This document shows positions 15,550-24,452 of a stretch of DNA of 35,801 bases, in pieces. Source of the stretch: an uncultured beta proteobacterium (GTDB lineage: Bacteria > Pseudomonadota > Gammaproteobacteria > Burkholderiales > SG8-41). The position numbers and the translations under genes are program-made. Where the stretch lies: NCBI GenBank assembly GCA_903905655.1, contig CAIVHG010000039.1, positions 1-35,801 on the forward strand, in the 5' to 3' direction. The notes beneath the pieces were generated by a model. It was given only the letters and a program-made list of their open reading frames with translations, ran no database searches and was not told where the DNA came from. The stretch's first letter is position 1; every line of letters begins with the position of its first letter.

Positions 15550-16227
15550 ATGGTTCGCTTGTCTACCGGGAAACTGGTCTTCGTGCTGGGGACGATAGCG
15601 GCAGTTGCGCTCGCTCTCTGCACGCAATCTTACGCTGCTGCCGCGCTGCCCGACCCGAAGATCGACGTGCCCTTGGCAGCTGCCAATGGGCCTCAGACGG
15701 CGGTGTTTGCCGGAGGTTGCTTCTGGGGCGTGGACGCCGTCTTCAAACATGTGAAGGGCGTGGTCAGGGCGGCATCAGGCTACGCGGGCGGCAGCGCAAG
15801 TACAGCAAAATACGAGCAGGTGAGCACCGGCACGACCGGACACGCCGAGTCGGTGCGTATTACCTACGATCCTTCGCAGATTAGCTATGGCCAATTGCTG
15901 AAGGTGTTTTTTTCGGTCGCGCACGACCCCACCCAGCTCAACAGGCAAGGTCCCGACACCGGAACCCAATACCGCTCAGCGATCTTCTACACCAATGCCG
16001 AGCAGAAGCGGGTGGCCGAATCGTACATGGCGCAGCTACAGGCGGCGCGCGCGTTTGGACAGCCCATCGTAACCCAGGTCACGCCGCTCACGGCGTTTTA
16101 TGAAGCGGAAGCCTACCATCAGGATTACGTCGCGCACCACCCGGACGAGCCATACATCGTTTTCAACGATTTGCCTAAGGTCGCCAATTTGCAGCGGCAG
16201 TTTCCGTCCCTCTACCGCGGCAAATAA
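15550..16227 (+). CDS. msrA: Secreted peptide methionine sulfoxide reductase MsrA
   Basis: This 225-residue MsrA has an N-terminal signal peptide (about residues 8-31, ending SYAAAA), so it should repair oxidised methionine outside the cytoplasm. The catalytic site is AGGCFWG (Cys57, Phe58, Trp59). It has the same conserved blocks as its neighbour ([41 protein letters not shown]). The two differ too much to be a recent duplication. GGAGGGG lies just before the ATG at 15550. A periplasmic MsrA alongside DsbC in the same window suggests envelope thiol and methionine repair. Confidence 0.93.
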   Translation: MVRLSTGKLVFVLGTIAAVALALCTQSYAAAALPDPKIDVPLAAANGPQTAVFAGGCFWGVDAVFKHVKGVVRAASGYAGGSASTAKYEQVSTGTTGHAESVRITYDPSQISYGQLLKVFFSVAHDPTQLNRQGPDTGTQYRSAIFYTNAEQKRVAESYMAQLQAARAFGQPIVTQVTPLTAFYEAEAYHQDYVAHHPDEPYIVFNDLPKVANLQRQFPSLYRGK

Positions 16228-16340
16228 CCGGTTACTCTCCGGTGGGGTGGGGGGCTAGGTGCCCGGTGAAAAGCGCCGCCGTACACCCGGCACGGGTGCG
16301 CAGCGGGTATCTTGCGCAGCACGCGTCTGCTAAGAGGCCG

Positions 16341-17540
16341 TCAGACTACGCGCACCCGGGCATACCTGCGCTTGCCGACCTGCACCACGACTTCGGTGTT
16401 CTTAGGCAGCCGGAGTTCCTTGTCGCTCACCTTTTCGCCATCGAGCTTGACGCCGCCCTGCGCGATCATGCGCAGAGCTTCGGAAGTACTGGCGGTGAGA
16501 TGCGCTTCCTTGAGCAGGTTGGCGATGGCAATGCCCTCAGCGCCTGCATTGACGGTGACTTCCGGGATCTCGGCGGGCAGCTCGTGTTTCTGGAAGCGCG
16601 CTTCAAAGTCGGTGAGCGCTTGCTGTGCCAGGGCGGGACTGTGAAAGCGCGCGACGATCTCGAGTGCAAACAACACCTTGATGTCGCGCGGATTGCGCCC
16701 GGTTTTCACTTCGGCCCGCCATTGTCTGATAGTCGCAAGCGTCGCGAACGATAGCAGGTCGATGTAGCGCCACATCAGCTCGTCGGAAATCGACATCAGC
16801 TTGCCGAACATATCAGCGGGTGCTTCGGTGATCCCGACGTAGTTTCCGAGCGACTTCGACATCTTGTTGACGCCGTCGAGTCCCTCGAGCAGCGGCATGG
16901 TCAGTATGCACTGCGCGGGCTGGCCGTAGTGCTTTTGCAACTCCCGTCCCATCAGCAGGTTAAATTTCTGGTCGGTACCCCCGAGTTCCAGATCGGCTTT
17001 GAGCGCGACCGAATCGTAGCCCTGCACCAGCGGATAGAGGAATTCGTGGATGGCGATCGGCTGATTGGCCTTGTAGCGCTTTTGGAAGTCGTCGCGCTCC
17101 AGCATGCGTGCGACCGTATAGCACGCTGCGAGCCTAATCATATCGGCGGGGGTGAGCGCGTTCATCCAGGTCGAGTTGTAGACCACCTCGGTGCGCTCCG
17201 CATCCAGTATCTTGAAGACCTGTTCCTTGTAGGTGGCGGCATTGCGCTCGATCTCATCGCGCGTAAGCGGCGGCCGCGTCGTATTTTTGCCGGTCGGGTC
17301 GCCGATCATGCCGGTGAAATCGCCGATCAGGAACAGCACGTGGTGCCCAAGATCCTGGAGCTGCTTTAGCTTGTTGAGCAAAACGGTGTGCCCGAGATGC
17401 AGATCGGGCGCCGTTGGATCGAAACCTGCTTTGACGCGCAGCGGGCGGCCGAGCTTGAGCTTTTGCTCGAACTCGCTTTCAACCAGCAGTTCCGAGCATC
17501 CCCGCCTGATGATCTCAGTTTGTTCGCTTAATGTGGGCAT
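16341..17540 (-). CDS. tyrS: Tyrosyl-tRNA synthetase
   Basis: This 399-residue class I synthetase charges tRNA-Tyr. The HIGH motif is HLGH at 48-51 and the KMSKS motif is exact at 226-230. The C-terminus is an S4-like RNA-binding domain ([31 protein letters not shown]). The insertion pattern and the long N-terminal start ([15 protein letters not shown]) are those of the TyrZ-like type found in many betaproteobacteria. It is divergent from the M23 peptidase gene, with 111 bases between. An AT-rich stretch with TATAAA at about 17560 may hold its -10. Confidence 0.96.
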   Translation of the reverse strand: MPTLSEQTEIIRRGCSELLVESEFEQKLKLGRPLRVKAGFDPTAPDLHLGHTVLLNKLKQLQDLGHHVLFLIGDFTGMIGDPTGKNTTRPPLTRDEIERNAATYKEQVFKILDAERTEVVYNSTWMNALTPADMIRLAACYTVARMLERDDFQKRYKANQPIAIHEFLYPLVQGYDSVALKADLELGGTDQKFNLLMGRELQKHYGQPAQCILTMPLLEGLDGVNKMSKSLGNYVGITEAPADMFGKLMSISDELMWRYIDLLSFATLATIRQWRAEVKTGRNPRDIKVLFALEIVARFHSPALAQQALTDFEARFQKHELPAEIPEVTVNAGAEGIAIANLLKEAHLTASTSEALRMIAQGGVKLDGEKVSDKELRLPKNTEVVVQVGKRRYARVRVV

Positions 17541-17651
17541 ATAGGGGATCGGCCGTATTTTATATTGTGAAATATTGGGTTGCGCATATCGAGCATTCTG
17601 GATAAGCTTCGCGCGTGGCTGTAATAGGCCGAACGCAGCTCAGCTAATAGC

Positions 17652-18956
17652 ATGATTTTAGCCCGGAAACTACTCTATTTGATACGCGATATTCCGCTGC
17701 GGCACAGGATTGCAGCGGCGGTCATCGCGGTGCCATGCTTTGGCGTCGTTGCTGCGTTTGGCATCGCGCCGGCTACGCTGCTTGAACCTATATCCGTCAG
17801 CAGTTCGCTCGAAGAGCTGAGCCTGCCGCCGTTGACGCCTCTCACAGAGCCCAACGCTACGTTCACGCGCGATGAACGCATCCAGCGCGGAGACACGGTC
17901 GCCAGCCTGTTCGCACGGCTGCAGATCGAAGATGCGGCTGCACTGCGCCGCGTGCTGGGCGACGCACAGGCGAAAGCACTGCGCCAGTTGGTGCCTGGCA
18001 GAACCCTGCAGGCGGTCACGAATGGTCAGGGCGGCCTCGTCAGTTTGCGTTATCTGAACGGCAACCAGCTGCTCACCGTCGATCACGACGGCAGTGACTA
18101 CACCATCAAGCAGGTGCCGGCGCAGCTGGAGCAGCGGGTGCTCATGAAATCGGCGGAAATCACGAGTTCGCTGTTCGGTGCGACCGACGCGGCCGGGCTG
18201 CCTGACTCGGTGGCCATGCAGATTGCCGATATCTTCTCGACCGACATCGATTTCCACAGCGATTTGCGCAAAGGCGACCACTTTAGCGTGCTTTATGAGG
18301 CGTCCTACCATCACGGCGAACTCGTCGCGTACGGACGGGTGCTTGCCGCGGAATTCACAAACGGCAGCAAGACCTATCAGGCGTTGTATTTCAAGGATTC
18401 CGATGGTGGCGGCGCGTATTACACGATGGACGGCAAGAGCCTGCGCAAGCAGTTCCTGCGCTCGCCGCTGGAGTTCTCGCGTGTCACTTCGGGATTCAGC
18501 AATGCGCGTTTTCACCCGCTACTGCGCGAGTGGCGCGCGCATACCGGTATCGATTTCGGCGCACCTAGCGGAACCCGAGTGCGCGCAACGGCCGACGGCG
18601 TGGTTGAATTCGCCGGTCCGCGCGGGGGCTATGGCAACCTGATCATGTTGCGCCACCGTTCAAACTATGAGACCTACTATGGGCACCTCTCGGCATTCAC
18701 GCGCGGCCTCAAGCGCGGTCAGCGTGTGACGCAGGGCGACGTGATCGGCTACGTCGGTCAGACGGGCCTCGCCACGGGCCCGCATTTGCATTACGAGTTT
18801 CGCGTCGGGAACGTGTCTGCGAACCCGTTGCGTATGGCTATGCCGGCTGCGGCGCCGATTGGTCCCGCACAACGGCAAGGCTTCGATCAGATTGCCGGCC
18901 AGTACAAGCAGCGGCTTGCGCTGTTGCACAGCGTCAACCTCGCGCGCCTCGATTAA
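17652..18956 (+). CDS. M23-family murein DD-endopeptidase (MepM-like)
   Basis: This 434-residue protein has one N-terminal membrane anchor (about 20-40), an OapA/CsgA-like prodomain rich in short strands, and a C-terminal LytM (M23) domain (about 275-405). The zinc site is complete: HTGIDF (His297, Asp301) and GPHLHYEF (His378, His380). Such enzymes cut D-Ala-mDAP crosslinks so that new glycan strands can be inserted. The position after divergent tyrS and directly before anmK is one I recall from many betaproteobacteria. anmK starts one base after the stop codon, which indicates translational coupling. No clear ribosome-binding site precedes the ATG at 17652. Confidence 0.93.
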   Translation: MILARKLLYLIRDIPLRHRIAAAVIAVPCFGVVAAFGIAPATLLEPISVSSSLEELSLPPLTPLTEPNATFTRDERIQRGDTVASLFARLQIEDAAALRRVLGDAQAKALRQLVPGRTLQAVTNGQGGLVSLRYLNGNQLLTVDHDGSDYTIKQVPAQLEQRVLMKSAEITSSLFGATDAAGLPDSVAMQIADIFSTDIDFHSDLRKGDHFSVLYEASYHHGELVAYGRVLAAEFTNGSKTYQALYFKDSDGGGAYYTMDGKSLRKQFLRSPLEFSRVTSGFSNARFHPLLREWRAHTGIDFGAPSGTRVRATADGVVEFAGPRGGYGNLIMLRHRSNYETYYGHLSAFTRGLKRGQRVTQGDVIGYVGQTGLATGPHLHYEFRVGNVSANPLRMAMPAAAPIGPAQRQGFDQIAGQYKQRLALLHSVNLARLD

Positions 18957-18957
18957 G

Positions 18958-20058
18958 GTGACTCGGTCGCCGGGCCTGTTCATCGGGCTCATGTCGGGCA
19001 CGAGCCTCGACGGCATTGACGTCGTGCTCGGGGATGTGGGTGCCGCCGGGCCCGTCGTCAAAGGCAGTCTTCATCTGCCGCTCGCCTCCGACCTTAGAGC
19101 CGAACTGCTCGCCCTTAATCAACAGGGAAACGATGAGCTGCGGCGCGCGGCGCTGGCCGCCAACGAGCTCACGCGTTCCTACGCGGCCGGCGTGTGCGCA
19201 TTGCTCGCCGACTGTGAGGTGCATGCCGATGCCATTACCGCGATCGGCTGCCATGGCCAAACCGTGCGGCACGAGCCCGCTGCGGGGTACACCATCCAGC
19301 TGATGAACGGCGCCTTGCTTGCCGAACTCACCGGTATCGATGTGGTGTGCGATTTCCGCAGCCGCGACGTCGCGGCGGGCGGCCAGGGCGCTCCTCTGGT
19401 GCCGGCGTTTCATCACGCGATATTTTCCGGCGGCGCGGTGCACCGGGTCATCGTCAACATCGGTGGCATTTCAAACGTCACCGATCTGCCGTCGTCAGGG
19501 CCGGTCACTGGTTTTGACTGCGGGCCAGGGAACGTGCTCCTCGATGCATGGGCACAGCGGCACACGGGCCAGCCATTCGATCGCGACGGCGCGTGGGGAA
19601 AAAGCGGCCGCGTGCTGCCTGAACTCTTGCAGCGATTGCTGGCGGCAGAATACTTTCAACGCTTGCCGCCCAAGAGCGCAGGCCGGCAGACCTTCGGCAT
19701 GGACTGGCTGAGCTGCGCGCTGATCGGGCGCGAGGAGGCTGCCGATGTGCAGGCGACCTTGATGGAATTGACTGCGCGTACTATCGCTGACGCGGCATGC
19801 CGGCTCTCTCCGCAGACAGGAGAGGTCTATCTGTGCGGTGGCGGGGCGCGCAATGTGGCTTTGAGCGATGCGCTCGCATGCGCCGTTGCGCCGCGCAAAT
19901 TAGCGACTACCGACGTTCTCGGAGTCAGCGCCGAGCATGTAGAGGCGCTGGCGTTTGCGTGGCTCGCTGGCGAGGCCTGTGCCGGACGATCCGCAAACCT
20001 GCCGGCAGTGACCGGTGCGCATGGTCCGCGCATACTGGGTGCGCTTTATCGCGCGTAG
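18958..20058 (+). CDS. anmK: Anhydro-N-acetylmuramic acid kinase
   Basis: This 366-residue kinase phosphorylates 1,6-anhydroMurNAc, released by lytic transglycosylases, to MurNAc-6-P for cell-wall recycling. The family signature GLMSGTSLDGID lies near residues 10-21. CHGQTVRH, NIGGISNVT and FDCGPGNVLLD are the ATP/sugar-binding elements, and the C-terminal EVYLCGGGARN is also typical. The GTG at 18958, one base after the stop of the M23 gene, is the best start. The frame is open further upstream, but that part lies inside the M23 gene. The substrate is the product of the MltA and SLT enzymes in this same window. Confidence 0.94.
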   Translation: MTRSPGLFIGLMSGTSLDGIDVVLGDVGAAGPVVKGSLHLPLASDLRAELLALNQQGNDELRRAALAANELTRSYAAGVCALLADCEVHADAITAIGCHGQTVRHEPAAGYTIQLMNGALLAELTGIDVVCDFRSRDVAAGGQGAPLVPAFHHAIFSGGAVHRVIVNIGGISNVTDLPSSGPVTGFDCGPGNVLLDAWAQRHTGQPFDRDGAWGKSGRVLPELLQRLLAAEYFQRLPPKSAGRQTFGMDWLSCALIGREEAADVQATLMELTARTIADAACRLSPQTGEVYLCGGGARNVALSDALACAVAPRKLATTDVLGVSAEHVEALAFAWLAGEACAGRSANLPAVTGAHGPRILGALYRA

Positions 20059-20088
20059 GCCGGGCGCCCGTGAGGTCGAGGACAGTCG

Positions 20089-20439
20089 CTATGCGGAAAA
20101 CGATGATCCGCAGCCACAGGTGCTGGTGGCGTTCGGATTCTTGATGACGAACTGGGAGCCTTCGGCGTTTTCCTGATAGTCGATCTCGGCACCGGTGAGG
20201 TATTGCAGGCTCATCGGATCGATGAGCAGTTTGACCCCGCCTTTATCGAGCGTCGTATCGTCGTCGTTGATCGCCTCGTCAAAGGTGAAGCCATACTGGA
20301 ATCCCGAGCAACCGCCTCCGCTCACGAATACGCGCAGCTTGAGCTCCGTGTTGCCCTCTTCCTCGATCAACTGCTTGACCTTGTCCGCCGCGCGGTCGGT
20401 GAAAACGAGCGGTGCGGGCATTTCCGTGAATGCGTTCAT
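20089..20439 (-). CDS. erpA: ErpA, iron-sulfur cluster insertion protein
   Basis: This 116-residue A-type carrier delivers 4Fe-4S clusters to apo-proteins such as the isoprenoid enzymes IspG and IspH. The three cluster cysteines are visible: Cys44 in [10 protein letters not shown], and Cys108 and Cys110 in the C-terminal TCGCGSSF. The acidic [16 protein letters not shown] segment is typical. It is the last gene of a leftward cluster (argC, DUF6776, bactofilin, erpA), 28 bases after the bactofilin gene, and converges with anmK. MiaB at the left edge would be one possible client; that link is inference. Confidence 0.95.
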   Translation of the reverse strand: MNAFTEMPAPLVFTDRAADKVKQLIEEEGNTELKLRVFVSGGGCSGFQYGFTFDEAINDDDTTLDKGGVKLLIDPMSLQYLTGAEIDYQENAEGSQFVIKNPNATSTCGCGSSFSA

Positions 20440-20467
20440 GAGAACTCCTGGAGCCTAATTTTGACGA

Positions 20468-20881
20468 TCATTGTAGCGCACTGCTGTCCTGCTTCAACAG
20501 CACGACGTTCTCGGATCTGGTTTCGGGTTGATGGAGCAGCCGGCCCTGAACCACGGCGCCCAGGTGCATTTCGATGGTGCGGTAATAGAGATCCCCTGTG
20601 ACATTGGCCTTGGCCTGTAGTTCCAGGTATTCCGTGGCGTGCACCGGGCCCACCAGCGTTCCGTTAAGAACGACGTGCGAAGCGCGAATTTCGCCCTCGA
20701 TGCGCGCTTCTTCGGAAAGCACGAGCGCGCTGGGTTTGCTTTCCGCGGCAATGACATTACCGCGCACGTGGCCATCTATCCGCAGGCCGCCGTTGAATGT
20801 GATATTTCCTTCGATCAGAGTGCCGGCTCCGATCAGGCAATCGATGCGGTTCTGCGGCTTGGTCGCCTTTTTTCCGAACAT
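20468..20881 (-). CDS. Bactofilin
   Basis: This 137-residue protein has the bactofilin (DUF583) beta-helix core (about 17-120), with regular short strands such as GTLIEGNITFNGGLRIDGHVRGNV and the ARIEGEIRASHVVLNGTLVGPV repeat. Both ends are disordered. Bactofilins polymerise without nucleotide and organise local cell-wall synthesis or hydrolysis, often with an M23 peptidase. One is encoded 1.5 kb away (17652-18956) but on the other strand. GGGAGG seven bases before the ATG at 20881 decides that start over one six codons upstream. It follows the DUF6776 gene by 14 bases. Confidence 0.93.
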   Translation of the reverse strand: MFGKKATKPQNRIDCLIGAGTLIEGNITFNGGLRIDGHVRGNVIAAESKPSALVLSEEARIEGEIRASHVVLNGTLVGPVHATEYLELQAKANVTGDLYYRTIEMHLGAVVQGRLLHQPETRSENVVLLKQDSSALQ

Positions 20882-20895
20882 GTGCAGCCTCCCTG

Positions 20896-21588
20896 TCACG
20901 TGGTATTGGCAGTTTGCGTGAGTTTCGGGACGGTGCTGCCGTCCTCATATACTCGCGCCTGCAGGCTTACGATGCGCGCGTCCGTGCTCACCCGGAAAGT
21001 GCCTTCCACGCGCTGATAAAAGCGGAAACCGAGTTTGAAACCTTTGCCTTCCGCGGACTCCGCAGGCAATGTCATGATCTCAGGCTTCTGGTCCTTCTGC
21101 AAGCTTACAACCAGTTGCAGGCTGCCGTGGAAGTCCGTGTTGCGGCGCCCCGTTTGCGTCACCAGCAGCAAATACCGGTAGACGCCTGCCGTGGCGTCAT
21201 GCTGCACCTGAAAGCGGCTGATCGCCACGCCCTCGGACTTGCCGCCCGCTGACATCAGGCTCTGAAAGAATGCGAGATCTTCTTTGATCGCCGCATTCTC
21301 TTCGGTGAGCGTTTTCACCTGCGTGCCCAAGTCCGCATAAGTTGCGCGCTCGATCTGCAGCCGGCGTTCGCCCTTGGCAAGCTCGCCTCTGAGTTGCGCA
21401 ATTTCCTGCTGCAGCTTCCCATTGGCCGCGGTGAGCGACTCGATCTCGCGCGCCGATCTGCCGGGGTCCAGACCGGTAAAATTCCTGCCAAAATCGTAAG
21501 CCGCGCGCGAAACGATCGCAATCACGAGCGCGATCGTCAGCCACAGCAGCCAGCGCCAGTGCCAGGGCAGCGCGAGACGCACCGCCAT
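20896..21588 (-). CDS. DUF6776-like inner-membrane protein with coiled coil
   Basis: The encoded protein has one membrane helix (about residues 10-30 from the ATG at 21588), then a coiled coil of roughly 60 residues (IESLTAANGKLQQEIAQLRG onward). A C-terminal beta-rich domain contains GVYRYLLLVTQTGRRN and VEGTFRVSTDARIVSLQ. I recall such proteins beside bactofilin genes in betaproteobacteria, where they carry a DUF number and no known function. The start is uncertain: the frame stays open up to 21681, overlapping the end of argC, and no good ribosome-binding site marks any start. A partner role for the bactofilin at the membrane is inferred from position only. Confidence 0.7.
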   Translation of the reverse strand: MAVRLALPWHWRWLLWLTIALVIAIVSRAAYDFGRNFTGLDPGRSAREIESLTAANGKLQQEIAQLRGELAKGERRLQIERATYADLGTQVKTLTEENAAIKEDLAFFQSLMSAGGKSEGVAISRFQVQHDATAGVYRYLLLVTQTGRRNTDFHGSLQLVVSLQKDQKPEIMTLPAESAEGKGFKLGFRFYQRVEGTFRVSTDARIVSLQARVYEDGSTVPKLTQTANTT

Positions 21589-21629
21589 GCGTGGCGCCGA
21601 GATGCCAAAGACGCGCCTGAGTTTTCTGA

Positions 21630-22667
21630 TCAGGGTATTAATGCGATTTGCTCCAGGCCGGTGGTCTCCGCCAGGCCGCACATCAGGTTCATGTTCTGAA
21701 TCGCCTGGCCTGCCGCCCCCTTGGTCAGATTATCGATGACTGACAATATCACGGCAGTGTTGCCTTCGAGCCGATGCACGGCGATGCGGCAGAAGTTGCT
21801 CCCGCGCACCGAGCGCGTATCGGGATGGCTGTCTGGCGGCAGCACGTCGACGAACGGCTCCGCTGCATAGGCATTTTCATACAGCGCCTGCAGGTCTGCG
21901 TCGTCGTTCAGGCGCGCATAAAGCGTTGCGTGTATGCCGCGGATCATGGGCGTGAGGTGCGGCACGAAGGTGAGGCTCACCGCGCGCCCCGCGAGATACT
22001 GCAGTCCCTGCACGATCTCGGGATGGTGCCGGTGTCCGCCCACGCCGTACGCCTTGAAATTGTCGCTGGCCTCGGAGTAAAGCGTGTGGACTTCCGCCTT
22101 GCGTCCCGCTCCGCTTACGCCCGACTTGGCGTCTGCGATCAAATGCGCTAGATCGACCTGTCCGTTGCGCATGAGCGGCAAGAAGCCGAGCTGTACCGCG
22201 GTGGGGTAGCAGCCCGGATTGGCGAGGATGCGCGCAGTCTTGATGCGCTCGCGATGCATTTCCGGCAATCCGTAGACGGCCTCCTTTAGCAGTTCCGGGC
22301 ATGCGTGGCGGCTGCCGTACCAGCGCTCCCAGGTCGCCGCATCCCGGAGGCGGAAGTCGGCTGCCAGATCGATCAGGCGTACTCCGGCATCGAACAGCAT
22401 CCGCGCCTGTTGCATGGCAACCCCGTTGGGAGTCGCGTAGAACACGATATCGCATTGCTTGAGCGCGGCATCCGAAGGCGCGCTGAACGCGAGGTCAACG
22501 CGGCCGCGCAGGTTCGGAAACATGCTCGCAACGGGCGTTCCCGCTTCCCCTCGCGAGGTGATTAGCACAAGCTCGCAATGGGGATGGCCCGCCAGCAGGC
22601 GCAGCAGTTCTACCCCGCTGTAGCCAGTGCCGCCCACGACCCCGATTCTGATCATCTTGTTTGCCAT
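21630..22667 (-). CDS. argC: N-acetyl-gamma-glutamyl-phosphate reductase
   Basis: This 345-residue enzyme carries out the third step of arginine synthesis, reducing N-acetylglutamyl phosphate to the semialdehyde. The NADP-binding [16 protein letters not shown] is at about 10-25. The catalytic cysteine is Cys153 in [13 protein letters not shown], and the substrate-binding [16 protein letters not shown] and GHRHHPEI segments follow. The start is the ATG at 22667 (MANKM); a second ATG four codons later is possible. The gene comes after the rpsI terminator and is followed by the DUF6776 gene, whose 5' end may overlap it. Confidence 0.96.
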   Translation of the reverse strand: MANKMIRIGVVGGTGYSGVELLRLLAGHPHCELVLITSRGEAGTPVASMFPNLRGRVDLAFSAPSDAALKQCDIVFYATPNGVAMQQARMLFDAGVRLIDLAADFRLRDAATWERWYGSRHACPELLKEAVYGLPEMHRERIKTARILANPGCYPTAVQLGFLPLMRNGQVDLAHLIADAKSGVSGAGRKAEVHTLYSEASDNFKAYGVGGHRHHPEIVQGLQYLAGRAVSLTFVPHLTPMIRGIHATLYARLNDDADLQALYENAYAAEPFVDVLPPDSHPDTRSVRGSNFCRIAVHRLEGNTAVILSVIDNLTKGAAGQAIQNMNLMCGLAETTGLEQIALIP

Positions 22668-22713
22668 GTCTGTCTCTCGTCCTGGCAGCGACTGCTGATA
22701 TTGTAATTTACAA

Positions 22714-22738
22714 ATGAAAAAGCCGCCCGCAGGCGGCC
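22714..22738 (-). terminator. Intrinsic terminator of the rplM-rpsI operon
   Basis: GCCGCC (22722-22727) and GGCGGC (22732-22737) form a six-pair stem. On the minus strand it is followed by a run of five T and then CATTT. Confidence 0.85.
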
Positions 22739-22758
22739 TTTTCTTCGATGGCTACGGG

Positions 22759-23163
22759 TTAGCGCTTCGAGAATTGCTTGCGGCGCCGCGCTTTGTGCAA
22801 GCCGACCTTCTTACGCTCGACTTCACGCGCATCGCGCGTCACCAGTCCGGCCTTCTTCAGCGCCGACTTCAAATTCGCATCGTACTGAATGAGCGCACGC
22901 GTGATGCCGTGCCGCACCGCGCCTGCCTGGCCCGATTCACCGCCTCCGCTGACGTTCACGAGGATGTCGAAAGTCGTGAGCGTCTCAGTCAACACCAGCG
23001 GCTGGCGCACGACCATGCGTCCCGTCTCGCGGGAGAAGAACACGTCTACTGGCTTATCGTTGACCACGATATCGCCTTTTCCGGGTTTCATGAACACGCG
23101 CGCTACCGCGCTCTTGCGGCGGCCGGTTCCATAGTGATAAGGCGACGTTTGGAATGCTGGCAT
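22759..23163 (-). CDS. rpsI: Ribosomal protein S9 (uS9)
   Basis: This 134-residue small-subunit protein has the uS9 hallmarks [14 protein letters not shown] near residue 11, [11 protein letters not shown], and the universal C-terminal KQFSKR. The SKR tail contacts the P-site tRNA. It follows rplM by five bases in the conserved two-gene operon. A terminator lies 20 bases after the stop. The N-terminus ([10 protein letters not shown]) is slightly longer than in E. coli. Confidence 0.98.
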   Translation of the reverse strand: MPAFQTSPYHYGTGRRKSAVARVFMKPGKGDIVVNDKPVDVFFSRETGRMVVRQPLVLTETLTTFDILVNVSGGGESGQAGAVRHGITRALIQYDANLKSALKKAGLVTRDAREVERKKVGLHKARRRKQFSKR

Positions 23164-23168
23164 GGGTT

Positions 23169-23603
23169 TTAGCCCCTGATTTCGAGAGTTTTAGGTTGCT
23201 GGGCGGTATGCGGATGTGTCGTTCCCGCATAACATTTGAGTTTTTTCAGCATGGCGTAGCCGAGCGGCCCTTTGGGCAGCATGCCTTTGACGGCGATCTC
23301 GAGCACGCGTCCCGGGTGCTTAGCATGCAGCTTGCCGAAAGTCGTGGTGTGGATGCCGCCCGGATAAGTCGAGTGACGATGATAAAGCTTGGCGTTTTCC
23401 TTGTTTCCGGTGACGCGCAGCTTATCGACGTTTAGCACGACGATATAATCGCCGACATCCATATGGGGCGTGAATTCCGGCTTGTGCTTGCCGCGCAGCC
23501 GATGAGCAAGCCCAGCGGCAAGGCGGCCTAGGACCTTGTCCTGCGCGTCGACCACATACCAGTCGCGCGTGATTTCATTGGCTTTCGCCGTATAAGTTTT
23601 CAT
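23169..23603 (-). CDS. rplM: Ribosomal protein L13 (uL13)
   Basis: This 144-residue large-subunit protein has the uL13 pattern [24 protein letters not shown], the [19 protein letters not shown] segment and the [16 protein letters not shown] block. It is an early assembly protein binding 23S rRNA. It is first in the rplM-rpsI operon, behind a strong promoter (23663-23692), with a leader of about 50 bases where L13 feedback control could act. No specific leader structure was identified. Confidence 0.98.
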   Translation of the reverse strand: MKTYTAKANEITRDWYVVDAQDKVLGRLAAGLAHRLRGKHKPEFTPHMDVGDYIVVLNVDKLRVTGNKENAKLYHRHSTYPGGIHTTTFGKLHAKHPGRVLEIAVKGMLPKGPLGYAMLKKLKCYAGTTHPHTAQQPKTLEIRG

Positions 23604-23662
23604 ATCGAATCTGCAGTCCCGATGCTGTCCGGCGATACGACCCGCAAGACGGAAAGCTTTGG

Positions 23663-23692
23663 ATTATATGGCAAAAATTTGTCGAGTGTCAA
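23663..23692 (-). promoter_or_regulatory. Strong sigma-70 promoter of rplM-rpsI
   Basis: The minus strand has TTGACA (23687-23692), an 18-base spacer and TATAAT (23663-23668). Both hexamers are perfect matches to consensus. Transcription would start near 23656. Confidence 0.9.
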
Positions 23693-23702
23693 ACCCAGTC
23701 TG

Positions 23703-23889
23703 GCCCGCCGCTCGCGGGCAGCGTCTTCCTTCCGCCGTGCCGCTGCCCGGCGCTGCAGCTGGCAGCGCTTCACGCGCTTAGCGCTTTGATTTAGAACGAC
23801 TTTCTGGCGCTGGCTGGCCGCGCGCCACCACTCACTGGCAACAGCACGGCGTCGCGGATTGTGCGCGCTGGCTAGGGCAGAGCCAGCGC
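23703..23889. repeat. Intergenic region with three perfect GC hairpins upstream of osmC
   Basis: The 381 bases between rplM and osmC hold the rplM promoter and then three perfect dyads. These are GCCCGC/GCGGGC (23703-23719), GCGCTGC/GCAGCGC (23750-23768) and GCGCTGGCT/AGCCAGCGC (23865-23889). The element GCGCTGGCT is also present as a direct copy near 23806. No T-run follows any of them, so they are not ordinary terminators. No gene is seen here. Confidence 0.45.
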
Positions 23890-23984
23890 AGGGGACAGCC
23901 AGAAATTTCCAGATCTTGGCGCAGGATGGCCGTGCTCATCTGGTATCGTTGCGGTCGTTTCTGAATGAACAAGTAAGGGGCGTT

Positions 23985-24401
23985 ATGAAAGCTCGCATCA
24001 AATGGGTGGAAAACGTGTGTTTCATGGGGGAATCTGAATCCGGTCATGCCTTGGTCATGGACGGTGCGCCTGAAGGCGGCGGCCGCAATCTTGGCATGCG
24101 GCCGATGGAGACGCTACTGATCGGCGCCGGCGGCTGCACGGCGTATGACGTGGTGCACATACTCAAGAAGTCGCGCGCTGCCATTACCGATTGCGTGGTC
24201 GAGATCGAAGCTGAGCGCGCCGCGGAGGATCCTAAAGTATTTACCAGCATCCACTTTCACTTCGTTGTGACCGGCAAAAGCCTGAAGCGCGAGCAGGTCG
24301 AACGCGCGGTCCATCTATCGGCGGAGAAGTATTGCTCGGCCTCGATCATGCTTGCCAAGACCGCGACGATTACGCACGACTTCGAAATCAAGGACGCCTG
24401 A
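23985..24401 (+). CDS. OsmC-family peroxiredoxin-like protein
   Basis: This 138-residue protein belongs to the OsmC/Ohr superfamily and is closest in layout to YhfA. It has METLLIGAGGCTAYDVV with Cys51 and a second cysteine, Cys117, in LSAEKYCSASIML. The two cysteines form the redox site that reduces organic hydroperoxides in active members; YhfA-type members are less well understood. AAGGGG lies just before the ATG at 23985. The frame is open 126 bases further up, but that part lies in the hairpin-rich intergenic region and does not look like OsmC. It is convergent with coq7. Confidence 0.92.
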   Translation: MKARIKWVENVCFMGESESGHALVMDGAPEGGGRNLGMRPMETLLIGAGGCTAYDVVHILKKSRAAITDCVVEIEAERAAEDPKVFTSIHFHFVVTGKSLKREQVERAVHLSAEKYCSASIMLAKTATITHDFEIKDA

Positions 24402-24452
24402 CAGCGATGCCTCTCAGTCCACCCCTGCTCGGCAGGACTGCGACCATCACTG

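Noticed and set aside
16284-16298. CACCCG-GCA-CGGGTG hairpin between the secreted msrA and tyrS as a terminator
   Set aside because: The stem is perfect but short (six pairs) and no T-run follows on either strand.
18859-18957. anmK start inside the M23 gene
   Set aside because: The AnmK family N-terminus fits the GTG at 18958.
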